This document shows positions 10,620 through 21,403 of a stretch of DNA of 64,000 nt, piece after piece. Below the pieces are notes generated by a model that made no database searches, was not told the DNA's origin, and worked only from the letters and a program-made list of their open reading frames with translations. The position numbers and the translations under genes are program-made. The stretch is from Plotosus lineatus (taxonomy: Eukaryota; Chordata; Actinopteri; Siluriformes; Plotosidae), in assembly GCA_024760905.1 (NCBI GenBank), contig CM045733.1, forward strand, positions 33,254,501 to 33,318,500. The letters run 5' to 3'. Each line of letters starts with the position of its first letter. The stretch's first letter is position 1.

Positions 10620-10800
10620 ATGAGCGGCATGGTAGCGTAGCGATTAGCACAGCCGCCTCATCGCAGGAAGGTCCCGATTTTGACTCCAGGGCATAGCGAG
10701 GCTGTTGCTGTGCGGAGTTTGCTTATTTTCTCTGTGCTCAGATGTGTAAAGCAGAAATAATGTATTTTCCCAGTTGACCTGGGTTAGGTTATTTTAATGT
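10620..10800 (+). mobile_element. tRNA-headed SINE (second family), 5' part
   Basis: GAGCGGCATGGTAGCGTAGC and GATTAGCACAGCCGCCTCAT form the tRNA-like head and A-box. The B-box is degenerate. The copy decays before its tail. Confidence 0.65.
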
Positions 10801-11296
10801 GCATGTCCGTATGTACGTGTATGCAGCTAAAAACAAATGAAATACGTTGTACAGCTACAACTCCAAAATGTGTCAACATTTCAGTGAAATATTTCAGTAA
10901 CTACTAACAGAACAGCAGGTATCATAATTACAGTCCAGTTCAAGTTTTCTTTCATAGGCCTCGTACAACTACCTTCCCATGGTACACACTATGACAGCAT
11001 TTCCTGTGTACAATCAAACCAGCGTTTATGTGTGTATGTAGGTCAGTGTGGGTTACTATCTACCACCATGCCATACCCCTTTCTTTACCTGGTATGTGTA
11101 CCACTGGTGTAGAACCACTAATTAAATTGAATTGCTTAATTGTTTTTGCAGGCTCTTTGCCCACGCCCCTCTTTTCCACTGTGTGGGTTCTGCAGTGTAT
11201 ACTGTAATTTAACTGACTGAATGTTCCTCTGGTTATTTCGGGGGGGAAAAAAAAAAAAAATCGGTGAAGTGAGTGTCTGTGTGTGTCCCTACTCAC

Positions 11297-11418
11297 CCTG
11301 CAGTTGCAGCCCAGCTGGTAGCGATGGTTCATTCCTTTTTTCTGGGCAAGGGACAGTCGCTCCCACCTCTCATTAAAGTTGCACAGCCCTGTATAAACTT
11401 TTCCGTCGTACACCCGTC
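11297..11418 (-). CDS. timp3: TIMP3 exon 4
   Basis: This 122-bp exon starts at acceptor TTTCACTCTAG and ends at donor GTGAGT. It encodes residues 107 (completed) to 147: [20 protein letters not shown] through [15 protein letters not shown]. Cysteines 119, 144 and 146 complete the N-terminal domain disulfides; the CNC pair marks the border of the N- and C-terminal domains. It ends on a complete codon, so the next exon joins at phase 0. Confidence 0.95.
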
Positions 11419-12116
11419 CTAGAGTGAAATATAGATATATATAAATCAATTATTAGTGCTTCATGTTGTGCAATTTAGCTCACAGTACGGAATTGCATGA
11501 CCATTCCTGTAACCAAATGCATCTGTACTGTATGTTTTCCCTCGCAGATTTCTCTTGTGTAAAGAGTTGAGTATGATATGCATTGCATGCTCGGCATCCT
11601 GTCATCATACTGTATTATACATCAGGTCAGATGACTTTGAGCTGTGGTAAACTGATCTCACCCTGCACCATGAGATTAAACTGCTTTCCTCTAGATCGTG
11701 ATTCTCCAAAAGGTCCTTTAACATTTATTTATAGCTTTGTGCTGTTTGGGGCTTATCACCTATGACAGGATCCCAAACTGTACAACAGGTGCACTGACCC
11801 AGCTTCACAGCACATGTAGCATTAACACCATAACCATGCAACCATCCCCAGGTTGACGCAGCTTACTGTATCCTTCCAGAAGGATTATTTTAGACGTTTA
11901 CTTGGAATGAGATCTTATCGGTCTAGCTGTCTTGAGCTGGGGTGTGCTCTGAAATAACTTGTCATATGGCGCCAGTGTGATCAAAGAGCATTTTTTCTGA
12001 TGCGGTAAAGAAAAAAAAACCTCAAAGTTAAGTGACCCCAGCTCCTGTGAAAAATGAAACCCAGTAGTGGGCATGAGGGTGTAAAATTGTTTGTGTGTGT
12101 GAGAAAGAAAGAGCGA

Positions 12117-12150
12117 GCGAGAGAGAGAGAGAGAGAAAGAGAGAGAAGGG
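12117..12150. repeat. (GA)n microsatellite in TIMP3 intron 3
   Basis: An interrupted GA run. Open frames across it are simple-sequence artefacts. Confidence 0.85.
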
Positions 12151-12877
12151 AAGAGAGAGGTGAACCATGTTGTAAGTGATGGGCATGTGACTCTATCCAA
12201 TCAGCAACCATCATGACCTTATGTTTTCCATGTGTTTTCCTTATGCAACAGATCTGCTTGTGCCTTGGTGCCAAAAGTACATTCACTCAGTAGAAAAACA
12301 AGCCCAAAAATGTTGCTGTTGTTTGTTTGCAGCAACTGAAGCATTGCTCACTTGTGATTCTTGAAAAAAAGATGTGGTCATGCTTATGCTTCAAACACTA
12401 AAATAAGTTCAGCCTGCCCTCTTGCAAACTTCCTGCCAATTATTGAATGCATGCAGAGATTTTTTTTTTTTCATGGAAAGGGCAGACCACTTTCGAAAGT
12501 TTGTGCTCGATAGTACTTCTCTAGGGAATGTCAACAGCGGAAATTTTACTCCTTAGCCATGTGTGAAACAGAGGATGTTTGCCTATGTTGTTGGTTTAGA
12601 GGGATGCTACTCTTAATCCAAACAAACAGCTGTCATTGGCAACCTTGCCTTTGTCCACTGAGGCATGCACTAGATACTGGCTGCTTCACATTGAGGCTAC
12701 TTTCACTCACTCAGAGCAGTGCAGAACAATTGATAATTGCTAGGTGACGGGTTGGAATGACTTTAATCTGCATTATCAACTGGAAATTGGTGGACAGTAC
12801 TGTCGTTATAAAAAACCTTTAAAACACACAGACAGAGAGAGTCTACAAATCGCTTTGTGTGAATGACTGGAACTCAC

Positions 12878-12989
12878 CTGTAATTAGGTACTGGTATTTG
12901 TTAATGTCGAACTTGACCCCACACAGACTCTCTGAAGCATCTGTGTAAACGTGCTGGATATGGTGAATTTTGTCAAATCCCTTGTACAT
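12878..12989 (-). CDS. timp3: TIMP3 exon 3
   Basis: This 112-bp exon runs from acceptor CTCCTATAG to donor GTGAGT. It encodes residues 70-106 and one base of Gly107: [16 protein letters not shown], then [19 protein letters not shown]. Cys92 is one partner of the disulfide that pins the N-terminal Cys25. The KYQYLITG segment is TIMP3-specific wording. No frame damage is seen. Confidence 0.95.
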
Positions 12990-13139
12990 CTATAGGAGCC
13001 AAAGGAAAACATTGAATAACATGACTCAAAAATCAAGAAACGCACCACACACCTTGTTCCTGTGCTTAAAAAAAACCTGATACAACAAGAACAGGGTGCA
13101 CGTGTTTCAGCAGAACACAATTGTAGTTCAGCAGAAGTT

Positions 13140-13773
13140 TAGCTAATTACAGGTACTAACACTCATAACATAAATAATAAAGTAGTTATCTGCAATTATA
13201 TATCACGAATAATGTGGTATAAGCATGTAATTAGTCTGTAAGTCCCCCCCTTCCCCTACTTAATTATGGTCAACTGATCCAGAAGCCTCCAGACAAAGCA
13301 ATGGTTTATACAGACATCTGTTGTATAAATGTAATTTATTTGTCTACAAGGCAACAGGAAATCCCTGTTTAGATTCTCCGTTCTCAGAAACCCAAGGACA
13401 GAATGAGAGGAAGTGCCACAGCAGTCCGCACTCCCTTCAACCCCCGCCCGCTACTCCTCCTCAAAACTTTGAGAAAGCCATGAGCTAAGAACATTTGGTC
13501 AGCAAGGCATCCTAGTTTTAGTGAAGATCCATGTCATATACACTTATAAAGATATGTAGCAAATTTGATCTGATTTGAGACCTAAACTACGCTAATGTCA
13601 TCACTTTTACAGATCCTGGCCAAGTGTGTTTTATAATTACAAAAATTTATCACTTTATAATGTGACTTGAAACCCCTCTTTGCTTTCATTAAAGGATGTA
13701 TTACTAGATACTGTTGATCTATTCTATTTAAAATGCTCTGTGAGTCCCATGTAGGGAAGTGGATGATCCAGCC

Positions 13774-13775
<2 letters not shown>
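13140..13775. other. TIMP3 intron 2, no recognised element
   Basis: AT-rich intron sequence. I see no exon or known repeat up to the (AT)n run. Confidence 0.5.

Positions 13776-13776
<1 letters not shown>

Positions 13777-13837
<61 letters not shown>
13777..13837. repeat. (AT)n microsatellite
   Basis: About 30 AT units in TIMP3 intron 2. Confidence 0.95.
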
Positions 13838-13842
<5 letters not shown>

Positions 13843-14154
13843 TATAGAAATATAGTACTAAGTCTAATGCATTCTATACATTCATAGAAAATTGTGTTTA
13901 TTTATTTTTTTTTAATTATTAGCATTTACAATTTTGGGACAACACAAAAGTAACATCTTAGAATTTAGCTACTGCTACTGATATCAGCTGAACTCAGCTA
14001 CTGATCATGTTGGTTCGTGTTTCTTTGTAAGAATGCCTTGACTGCATGCGGATCAGGAAAATTATGGGTATTAAGAAGCACTTCAACAATTTATGTTTAC
14101 AAAAATGCTCTTTATAAGTTGATAAATGACTAGAAAAAAATCATTAATTTCCTG

Positions 14155-14436
14155 AACCCAAGCCATAGCGGCTCATCAGGCCGGTGCTTATCCCCGGTTT
14201 CTGTAGCGTGAAGTAACCAGGAGTACAACTCCTCCTGGATGGGACGCTAGTCCATCGCAGGTTACCTTCCCAGTATATTTTTACTGGTACCCATTTATAC
14301 TGCTGGGTGAACAGAGGCACACTTGTGGTTAAGACTTTGCCCAGGGGTCTTAGCACAGTGAGGGTCTCAGTGGGATTTGAACTCATGACCTCCTGATCAT
14401 GAGCGCAGCACCCTAACCACTACACGACCGGCCCCA
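14155..14436 (-). mobile_element. Third tRNA-derived SINE family
   Basis: Read on the - strand, it starts GGGGCCGGTCGTGTAGTGGT with an A-box, then a B-box in GAGTTCAAATCCCAC. The body includes CCTGGGCAAAGTC and CAGTATAAATGGGTACC, and the end is GCCTGATGAGCCGC. It abuts another SINE at 14440. A decayed relative lies at 28565-28755. Confidence 0.7.
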
Positions 14437-14439
14437 CAA

Positions 14440-14758
14440 TTTCCTGAACCGCTTGATCTTAATTAGGATCACAGGGAAGCTGGCGCCCATCTTAATCGAC
14501 TGGGTGAGGGCAGAGTACACACTAGACAGCTCACCAGGCTATCACAGGGCAGAAACTCTTGACGAAAGTCAGCAAATGGTTCTTTTACATGAACTTCTCA
14601 CCACAGAGAGTGAGAGACATGGCCAGCCTTTGATAACCCAGTTAGCTGCACTGGGGGGACAGCAGTGACAACCTGCTGATGGTGGGGTTTGACTCCCTGA
14701 CCAGTAATTAGATCAGATCAGAAATCCAGCATCCTACCACTGGGCCACCACTATCCCT
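14440..14758 (-). mobile_element. tRNA-headed SINE with L2-type tail
   Basis: The tail (AACCGCTTGATCTTAATTAG) lies to the left and the head, ending in GGCCACCACTATCCC, to the right. It is a full-length copy in TIMP3 intron 2, inserted next to the third-family SINE. Confidence 0.85.
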
Positions 14759-14977
14759 TAGAAAACAAAATTTGATTAAAAAAAAGATATTAAAAAAGTA
14801 TTACTTTTTTTAACCCAGATCTTTAAATGTGTTGTAAGAGAACATGAGCTCTACCTAAGTAATTATGCTTTCTATTGGTGGGATATACTCAGCAACTAGT
14901 TAATTAAAGTTCAATTTAAACCTACATTAAATATGTGTACTTTGAACGTTAATCAGGTTTTTGGTGTCACCAAATCT

Positions 14978-15296
14978 CTTCCTTTCGGCTTTTCCCTTAA
15001 TCATGGGACAGCATGTTTGATTTGGCATATGTTTTTACGTCGGATGCCCTTCATGACACAACCCTTTAGCAAAGGGCAGAAACACGCTGACAGCTATGCA
15101 GCTACTCTTTTCAAAAGTCAGCAATGGTTCTTTTAAATTAACGTCTCACCATAGACAGCGAGACACATGGCCTGCCTTTGATAACCCAGTTAGCTGCACT
15201 TGGGGGACAGTGAAACCTTGTGGAGATTGGGACTCGAGCCCCCAACCTTAGGATCAGCGATCCAGAGCCCCTTACCACCAGGCCACCACTGTCGTG
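14978..15296 (-). mobile_element. tRNA-headed SINE with RTE-type tail
   Basis: Same head and body as the common SINE, but the tail is CCTTTCGGCTTTTCCCTTAA then TTACGTCGGATGCCCTTCAT, which resembles the RTE LINE 3' end (here on the - strand). Part of the tail is deleted. Its head end has a local duplication, CCACCACTGTCGTGTTT, at 15283-15318. Confidence 0.8.
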
Positions 15297-15314
15297 TTTA
15301 CCACCACTGTCGTG

Positions 15315-15317
<3 letters not shown>

Positions 15318-15346
<29 letters not shown>
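15318..15346. repeat. (TA)n between two head-to-head SINEs
   Basis: A 29-bp TA run separating the heads of SINEs at 14978-15296 and 15347-15683. Confidence 0.9.
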
Positions 15347-15349
<3 letters not shown>

Positions 15350-15683
15350 GCAGTGGTGGTCTAGTGGTATAGGCCGCTGGATCGCTGATCCAAAGGTTGG
15401 GGGTTCAAGTCCCACTGTGCACAAGGTTGCCACTGTCCTCCCCAGTGGAGCTAACTGGGTTATCAAAGGCCGGCCATATCTCTCACTGTCTATGGTGTGA
15501 GGCATGTAAAAGAACCATTGCTGACTTTCGACAAGAGTAGGCTGCAAAGCCGTCAGCGTGTTTCCACCCTGCGATGGCCTGGCGAGCTGTCCAGGGTGTA
15601 CTCTGCCCTCGCCTGAAGTTGGCTGGGATGGGCACCAGCCTCCCCGCGACCCAAATTAGGATTAAGCGAGTACAGAAAATGAT
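15347..15683 (+). mobile_element. tRNA-headed SINE with L2-type tail, intact promoter boxes
   Basis: The head is well preserved: A-box region GGTGGTCTAGTGGTATAGG and B-box GGGGGTTCAAGTCCCAC, both near the RNA polymerase III consensus. The body and tail are full length, ending CGAGTACAGAAAATG. It is the best-preserved L2-tail copy by its promoter. Confidence 0.88.
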
Positions 15684-15684
15684 A

Positions 15685-15710
15685 TACACACACACACACA
15701 CACACACACA
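15685..15710. repeat. (CA)n microsatellite
   Basis: Short CA run between a SINE tail and a MITE. Confidence 0.85.
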
Positions 15711-15712
15711 TA

Positions 15713-16212
15713 CAGGGATTCCTCGCTACTTTGCGGTTCAATTCATGCAGCTTCAATGCATTGTGGTTTTTAAAAAATAAATAAATATTAATCTAATTAA
15801 AAAATAAGGAAATTAAGGAATAATAGGGAGAAATTGTTAAGGAAAATGTCACAAAAATAAGGCCAATTATGCAAAAAAAAAAAAAAACCCTAAACAAACA
15901 CAAAACACTTACATTGTTTTGAGGTGCGCATCTGTGTGTGCACACACACCTGCATGCGTGTGCTCGCGTTCATATGTATGTGTGTCATCATCTGTATGTG
16001 TGTGTATTTATATTTTATTTACATCTTATGTTATTTTTTAAATGTTTAATTTTTATTATAAGCATTTATAGCATTGAATATGTATTTATTGATATTATAT
16101 ACACAAATACATGTATGTATACGTCAGTTGGGGGGTGATCCTACTTCGCGGATTTCAATGGTTGTGTGGGGATCTCGTTCCCAATTAACTGCGGGAAGGT
16201 CAGGGATCCCTG
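15713..16212 (+). mobile_element. Tigger/pogo-like MITE, family B copy 1
   Basis: Terminal inverted repeats CAGGGATTCCTCGCTACTTT and, at the other end, GGTCAGGGATCCCTG, are flanked by TA on both sides. TA duplication with CAGGGATYCCTC termini is typical of pogo/Tigger-type elements. It is 500 bp with no transposase. Copies 2 and 3 lie at 20039-21010 and 43701-44204. Confidence 0.8.

Positions 16213-16219
<7 letters not shown>

Positions 16220-16276
<57 letters not shown>
16220..16276. repeat. (AT)n microsatellite
   Basis: An AT run directly after the family B MITE, perhaps seeded by its TA target. Confidence 0.95.
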
Positions 16277-16282
<6 letters not shown>

Positions 16283-16503
16283 TAGTGTTGCTATATAAAG
16301 CTTTGACATATCAAAACATACTGATTTTTATCCAGCTATAAACTAGAGCACCTACTAGTTACCCATACCAGACCCGAGAGTCTAAATATTGGGTTATTAC
16401 TTGCCAAAACATTTTTTTATATATTATACCAGAGACTATTTAACTAACATATTAATAGTAAAGTGTATGTTTAATAATGCTAGTGCCATGTACGCTAACT
16501 TGC

Positions 16504-16586
16504 CTTCATCTGCTTGACTGTATAGCGCATGGTGCCAAATGGACCATCCTTCAGCAATTTCTTTCCCACCACTTTGGCTCGGATGA
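16504..16586 (-). CDS. timp3: TIMP3 exon 2
   Basis: This 83-bp exon completes codon 42 (Val) and encodes residues 43-69, [20 protein letters not shown] through KQMK, part of the netrin-like beta barrel that carries the A-B loop. The acceptor is TTTTTTTGCAG. The exon must end after the lysine codon AAG to stay in frame with exon 3, so the donor is GCAAGT at 16503-16498, a GC-type donor with otherwise ideal consensus. The nearest GT, four bases further, would shift the frame. IRAKVVG and GPFGT are TIMP3-type wording. Confidence 0.94.
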
Positions 16587-17150
16587 CTGCAAAAAAATAA
16601 AAAAAAATAAATCACATAAGCACATGTTTTGGTTATTATCCCACAGACATTTTGAGTCATGAACACAGAAAGCTGAACAGTAGGCCAGTACCTAGTTCAT
16701 GCCAAACTACAGTGAGAAACAGATTTAGGTATAATTTTGCCATATCAGCTTAAATCAAAGGTTTAACGATGAAACAATTCTCTAGCTTTATGTAAATTAA
16801 TACGTGTATTGACAGAACTAAATCTGAATAAATGTTTATAAGCCGAAACGTCTATGTGACGGAGAATAATGCTACACAAAAGGCATACAAAGCATCCACC
16901 ATAACGTACCATTTTATGGCAAATCTGTGATCTCCACCCTCCAGAATTGGGACCCAAAGCAACTGAACGACTGAAATAATTGTATATAAAAGGTAAGATT
17001 TAAAAAGGACTCTTTCATATCTTTAACAATTAGCCTGTGTCAAGAGATCTTGCTTCACCGTGAATGAAGAAATGTGATGTATGGGTGTCTGATAAATAGC
17101 CAGGGGAGAAAGTGTGTGGAGTAACTCTGCAGGAAATGAAAAAGCGGTTT

Positions 17151-17494
17151 TCATTCATTTTCTAAGCAACTTAATCCTGCTTAGATTCGCGGCAAGGCTG
17201 GCACCCATCTCAGCTGACCCAGGGCAGGGGCCGAATACAGCCTGGACAACTCACCAGGCCATCGCAGGGCCAACACTCACAACTATTCACACATTCACAT
17301 CTAAAGGACATTTGGAACTGCCAGTTAGCCTACTGTGCACGTTTGTGGACTGTGGGAGGAAACCAGAGTACCCGGAGGAAACCCATGCAGGCACGGGGAG
17401 GACATGTGCCACACAAAAACAGCCAAGCTGGAAATCAAACCCAGGCCTTCTTGCTGTGCGGCAGATGTGCTCACCCAACGCCACTGTGTCGCCC
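17151..17494 (-). mobile_element. tRNA-headed SINE, second (L2-core) family
   Basis: On the - strand the head lies at the right (GGGCGACACAGTGGCGTTGG). The core includes GGTTTCCTCCGGGTACTC and CAGGCTGTATTCGGCC. This TGGGTTTCCTCCGG core is widespread in fish L2-linked SINEs. The copy is full length, in TIMP3 intron 1. Confidence 0.8.
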
Positions 17495-17499
17495 AAAAA

Positions 17500-18360
17500 A
17501 CAGTTTTTATGAGTGTATTTTATTCAAATTTTGAATCATCAAATATGGATGAACTGAGTAAGTGTCTCTCACACTGCATCTCTGAAACTAAATTGCCTCC
17601 TTAGAGAGCAAAGAATGAGGGCATGTCAATACTCCACCACCTTGAGCTCTAATCCTGCCAAAGGATTAAACAAAGCAGCCCTGGATCTGTACAGTGATCT
17701 GATATACGTTTTGCCATATCAAACTGGACCCACATAAACAAAAGCAAAATAGAAAGAACAGACAAAACATCTGGCTTAGTTTATGTCTCTCCTGACTGTT
17801 GAAACACCCGACGCCGTTTGTACCGGAGGCAGTAAATGCAATGGCTCATTTGCAAAGATGAATAGGCCTTTCCTGTAGTGTCTGATTCTGCTCTCCCTGG
17901 GGAATATGAATATCAGCTTTTAAATACCAGGCAGCTTGCGAAGTTCACCTGCTCCTGTCAACCAGACAGAGGGGAAGGGAAAAGGGAGGAGGTGACGGAG
18001 AAAGCTTGCAGTGATGGGGATGTTTGTTATCTTTTCTTCCCCATAGGAATTTCCTTCCAACAGTTCCTTGAGACTTGCATTCCACAGGCGAATCCAAAAA
18101 AAGAAAGTAGTCTGATTCCTCCTGTCCAGCAGGGACAGAAAGTTCTAGCATCATCTCCAGCATCACTGCCTAGCTACGTTCACCAAGTGGGTGAGACAAG
18201 GGGAAGGAAGTAAAGTATCAAAGTCTCCTACAGCCAAACCACGGATGAGGAAAATGCAACAGGATATTCACTTTACCTTCCATTCACTAACATAGCCTAT
18301 AGTATAGAGATGATCATAGAAATTGTGCATTACTACAACTCAACTTTTAATATAAATACA
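17500..18360. other. TIMP3 intron 1, no recognised element
   Basis: A 111-codon frame at 17878-18213 has no family match and no supporting signal. I treat the stretch as plain intron. Confidence 0.45.
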
Positions 18361-18375
18361 TACATATACACACAC

Positions 18376-18376
<1 letters not shown>

Positions 18377-18426
<50 letters not shown>
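18377..18426. repeat. (TA)n microsatellite
   Basis: About 25 TA units. Confidence 0.95.
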
Positions 18427-18428
<2 letters not shown>

Positions 18429-18652
18429 AAGATGCAGAGGACAGGGTGAAATGGAGGCGGATGATTTGCTGTGGCGACCCCTGGTCGGATGCCCTTCCTG
18501 TCACAACCCTTTTAGCAAGGGACAGAAACACGCTGACGGCTTTCCAGCCTACTCTTTACGAAAAACAGCAATGGCTCTTTTACATGCCTCTCACCATAGA
18601 CAGTGAGAGACATGGCCCGCCTTTGATAACCCAGGTAGTTGCACTTGGGGGA
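18427..18652 (-). mobile_element. RTE LINE 3' snippet fused to RTE-tail SINE
   Basis: 18427-18482 matches the RTE LINE C-terminus in + orientation (GATGCAGAGGACAGGGTGAA to GCGACCCCTG). It then joins directly to CGGATGCCCTTCCTGTCACA and the SINE body in - orientation; the SINE head is missing. A recombinant or template-switched product is likely. Confidence 0.7.
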
Positions 18653-18672
18653 CACATACATACACACATACA

Positions 18673-19561
18673 CCATATTCAACGTAATAAGCGCCCTGCT
18701 ACAATAAGCCCCCCCCCCCCATGTTTTTTTTCTTTCTTTCTTTTTTTTCTTTTCTTTTTCATCTTGCGTCTAATAACCGCCCATGTGTAATGGGAGCAAA
18801 ATCGTAGATCAAAACTTACCAACTTTCTTCAATCAGTCTCTGTAATCGTAAAGTAAGTTTACATGGTATTTCAAGACCCCCTGCCACTGGGGAATGTCTA
18901 TAATGTTCATCAGTAACAACACATTTGATTGTTCCGCAATGCTTTAAAAAACAGGTAAATATTTTGCTGTGTTCTCTTGGTAAATGTCCAACAATCGATG
19001 AAGCATTAGAAATTGCTACAGCCAAACTATGGGATGCTCTGAATGAATGGAGCAATGAGCCAGATATGGACCTATCAGAACGTTATGACCAGGATTTTTC
19101 ACCTGATTCTCCTGCTCACTAACTTCATAAATTAAAAGACGTTCCTGACCATGTGCTTTTGTTTATGTTTGTGTTGATTGGTTCAACGTGGCATGTGTTA
19201 AAGTTGCCATTAGTGTTGATTGGCTCAATTTTACTTCTGGGAAATTTTACTAAATTTTCAATTTTACTTCCTGTTTAAAAGAACAGCACTGGGATGGAAA
19301 AGTAAGGGGACTTAAACAGAAAACAGCATAATTGTTTATTTATTTATTTTTTATTTTCAGCTTTCATGTAAGTGGTTTGGTTGATACCACAAAATGAATA
19401 ACACGAAATACAAGTAAAACTCCTTTATTGTTCTGTTATTATTCATGTTTTCTACCTCGATTGTAATAAGTACTTACCCTTCCACTCCGCTAGTAACATT
19501 TTAATAAGCGCTCACCCACTCCATTTTTAGTCGCCCCAGGTGCTTATCACGTCGAATACAG
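18673..19561 (+). mobile_element. TIR element family F, copy 1
   Basis: The ends read CCATATTCAACGTAATAAGC and GGTGCTTATCACGTCGAATA, forming terminal inverted repeats. Flanking TA is partly mutated. Inside is a 65-codon frame (18925-19122) with LGKCPTIDEALEIATAKLWD, which looks like a piece of transposase. It is repeated in reverse orientation at 63107-63965. I infer a pogo/mariner-type element; the superfamily is not proven. Confidence 0.75.
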
Positions 19562-19563
19562 TG

Positions 19564-19565
<2 letters not shown>

Positions 19566-19594
<29 letters not shown>
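19566..19594. repeat. (CA)n microsatellite
   Basis: CA run beside the right end of family F copy 1. Another interrupted CA/CG run is at 19813-19845. Confidence 0.9.
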
Positions 19595-19600
<6 letters not shown>

Positions 19601-20038
19601 TGCAAATGTTTTAGGCACTCTATTTTTTTAAATATATAAACTAAGCTATAGCTTCTTATTTTATAATTTGAATATTAGCAAGTTAGTACAAAAAACACTT
19701 TAGACATCATAGTGGGCATCTGATTAACAATTTGCCACATATTTAAGACATAGGTAGTATTGATGCATTTCATCACTTTCCAGTCATATAATTTGGTTTT
19801 AGTGAAACCCAAACACACACGCACACACACACGCACACACACACCCTTCAACATTTCGAAAATTTGGGGAACCATTTTATGGTTCGGGGGTAAATGACTT
19901 TGGTAACCCAAAGTTCATTCGGCTGAAAGTGAGTTGTGTAACCACAGGTTGCACAAAACGGTTTCCTGAAGTAAAAGTTAATTATTAAACAAACTTGTGT
20001 TGTTGAATCAGTTAGATTTGTGCAGTTCAGTAGATGTA

Positions 20039-21010
20039 CAGGGATCCCTCACTTTCTGCGGTGAATTGGGACCGAGATCCCCACGCGACCATCGAAATCC
20101 ACAGACACTCCCCAACTTACCAACATTCATTTTGCAAACATCCGGAGATACCAACATGTCCAAGGTCAAAAGTGAAATGAAATTGAAGAACAAGTAGAAA
20201 TAGAAATGGAATAAAATCTACAGAAAGGCAGATCATAAATATAACTATGAAATATGATTAAACATTATCCTGAGGTACACTTAATACTAGGCTCTGGCAG
20301 AGGGGGCATGGCTGACGTGGTCTAGGAAGAAAAGCAGAACAATACTTTTCTGAACTCCTGCCAAAACTTTCAAAGAAGAAACAAATTTACTCCAGTATTA
20401 TAATGAACTGGATAGGAGTGAAACTCTCTGTAAATCTGATCAGATCCGCTGTACTGTGCTTGAGAGGAACCAGGAGTTTAAACATGGGATATAATGATAT
20501 TGATAATGTGATGATTATGGAGAGAGAAAGAGAGAGAGAGTGAGTGATTGTATACAGTACAAACTCGTATAGGTTACTTATACAAGGTTTAAACGTATGT
20601 TTCCCGTTAAAGAATGCCCTGTAACGACTTACAAACAAATTAATTTAAGAACGGCCATCCTGAACCTAACTTGTTAGTAAGCTGGGTAGCGTCTGTACAC
20701 ACACATACAACTGGTATTGCATGAGAAGAAAACGGCACACATACATACGCGTGCGCACGCAAGCAGATGCACTTGCACTTACAGATGCAACAATGTATTC
20801 AGTTTTGATGGGAGATTTTAGGTTGTTTTTTGTTTGTTTAGGGTTTTTTTTCCGCATAATTGGCCTTGTTTTTGTGACATTTTCCATAACTTTTCCCCCT
20901 ATTCTACCTTAATTTCCTTATTTTTTCATTTGATGAATTTTTTTTTTTTTTTTTAACCACGATGCACTGAAGCCGCATTAATTTAAGCGCGAAGTAGCCA
21001 GGGATCCCTG
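20039..21010 (-). mobile_element. Tigger/pogo-like MITE, family B copy 2, interrupted
   Basis: Ends are CAGGGATCCCTCACTTTCTG and GTAGCCAGGGATCCCTG with TA on both sides. It is twice the length of its sisters because a family A MITE (20102-20695) sits inside it. Outside the insert it aligns with the reverse of copy 1 and with copy 3. Confidence 0.8.
20102..20695 (+). mobile_element. Tigger/pogo-like MITE, family A copy 1, nested
   Basis: Termini CAGACACTCCCCAACTTACC and AAGCTGGGTAGCGTCTG are inverted repeats of each other and match the larger copies at 46037 and 57921. It is an internally shortened copy inserted in a family B MITE. Confidence 0.75.
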
Positions 21011-21131
21011 TATGTATAATATCGTTTGTATTGCTGAATTTTCTAATATTAAAGGATTAAATTATTGACAACACAACTAATTATTTTGAAACATTAAATT
21101 TTAATACAAATAATAATCACTGTTCTCTGTC

Positions 21132-21403
21132 ACTGCCCCCCCCCCCCCCCAGTGCGGCTAACTGGGTTATCAAAGGCGGGCCATGTCTCTCATTGTCTAT
21201 GGTGCGAGGCATGTAAAAGAACCATTGCTGACTTTCGTAAAGAGTAGCTGCAAAGTCGCCAGCGTGTTTCTGTCCCTTGCTAAAAGGGTTGTGACAGGAA
21301 GGGCATCCGACGTAAAAACCTCTGCCAAATCAAACATGCGAATCAGATGATTCGCTGTGGTGACTCCCGAGTAAAAGGGAAAAAGCCGAAAGGAAGACAG
21401 ACA
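21132..21403 (+). mobile_element. RTE-tail SINE, head truncated
   Basis: Body from AACTGGGTTATCAAAGGC. The tail reads TGTGACAGGAAGGGCATCCG through GTGGTGACTCCCGAGTAAAA and AGCCGAAAGGAAGACAG. The tRNA head has been replaced by a poly(C) run. Confidence 0.8.

Noticed and set aside
11060..11449. 129-codon - strand frame across TIMP3 exon 4
   Set aside because: Only the 11297-11418 part is real coding sequence; the rest is intron read through without splicing.
15347..15420. Possible tRNA gene at the head of a SINE
   Set aside because: A- and B-boxes are present, but no complete cloverleaf with anticodon arm and acceptor stem follows; it continues into the SINE body.
17878..18213. 111-codon open frame in TIMP3 intron 1
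   Set aside because: No family resemblance, no splice or promoter context; length is within chance for this amount of sequence.
19813..19845. Cys-Val-rich - strand frame
   Set aside because: Translation of an interrupted (CA)n run.
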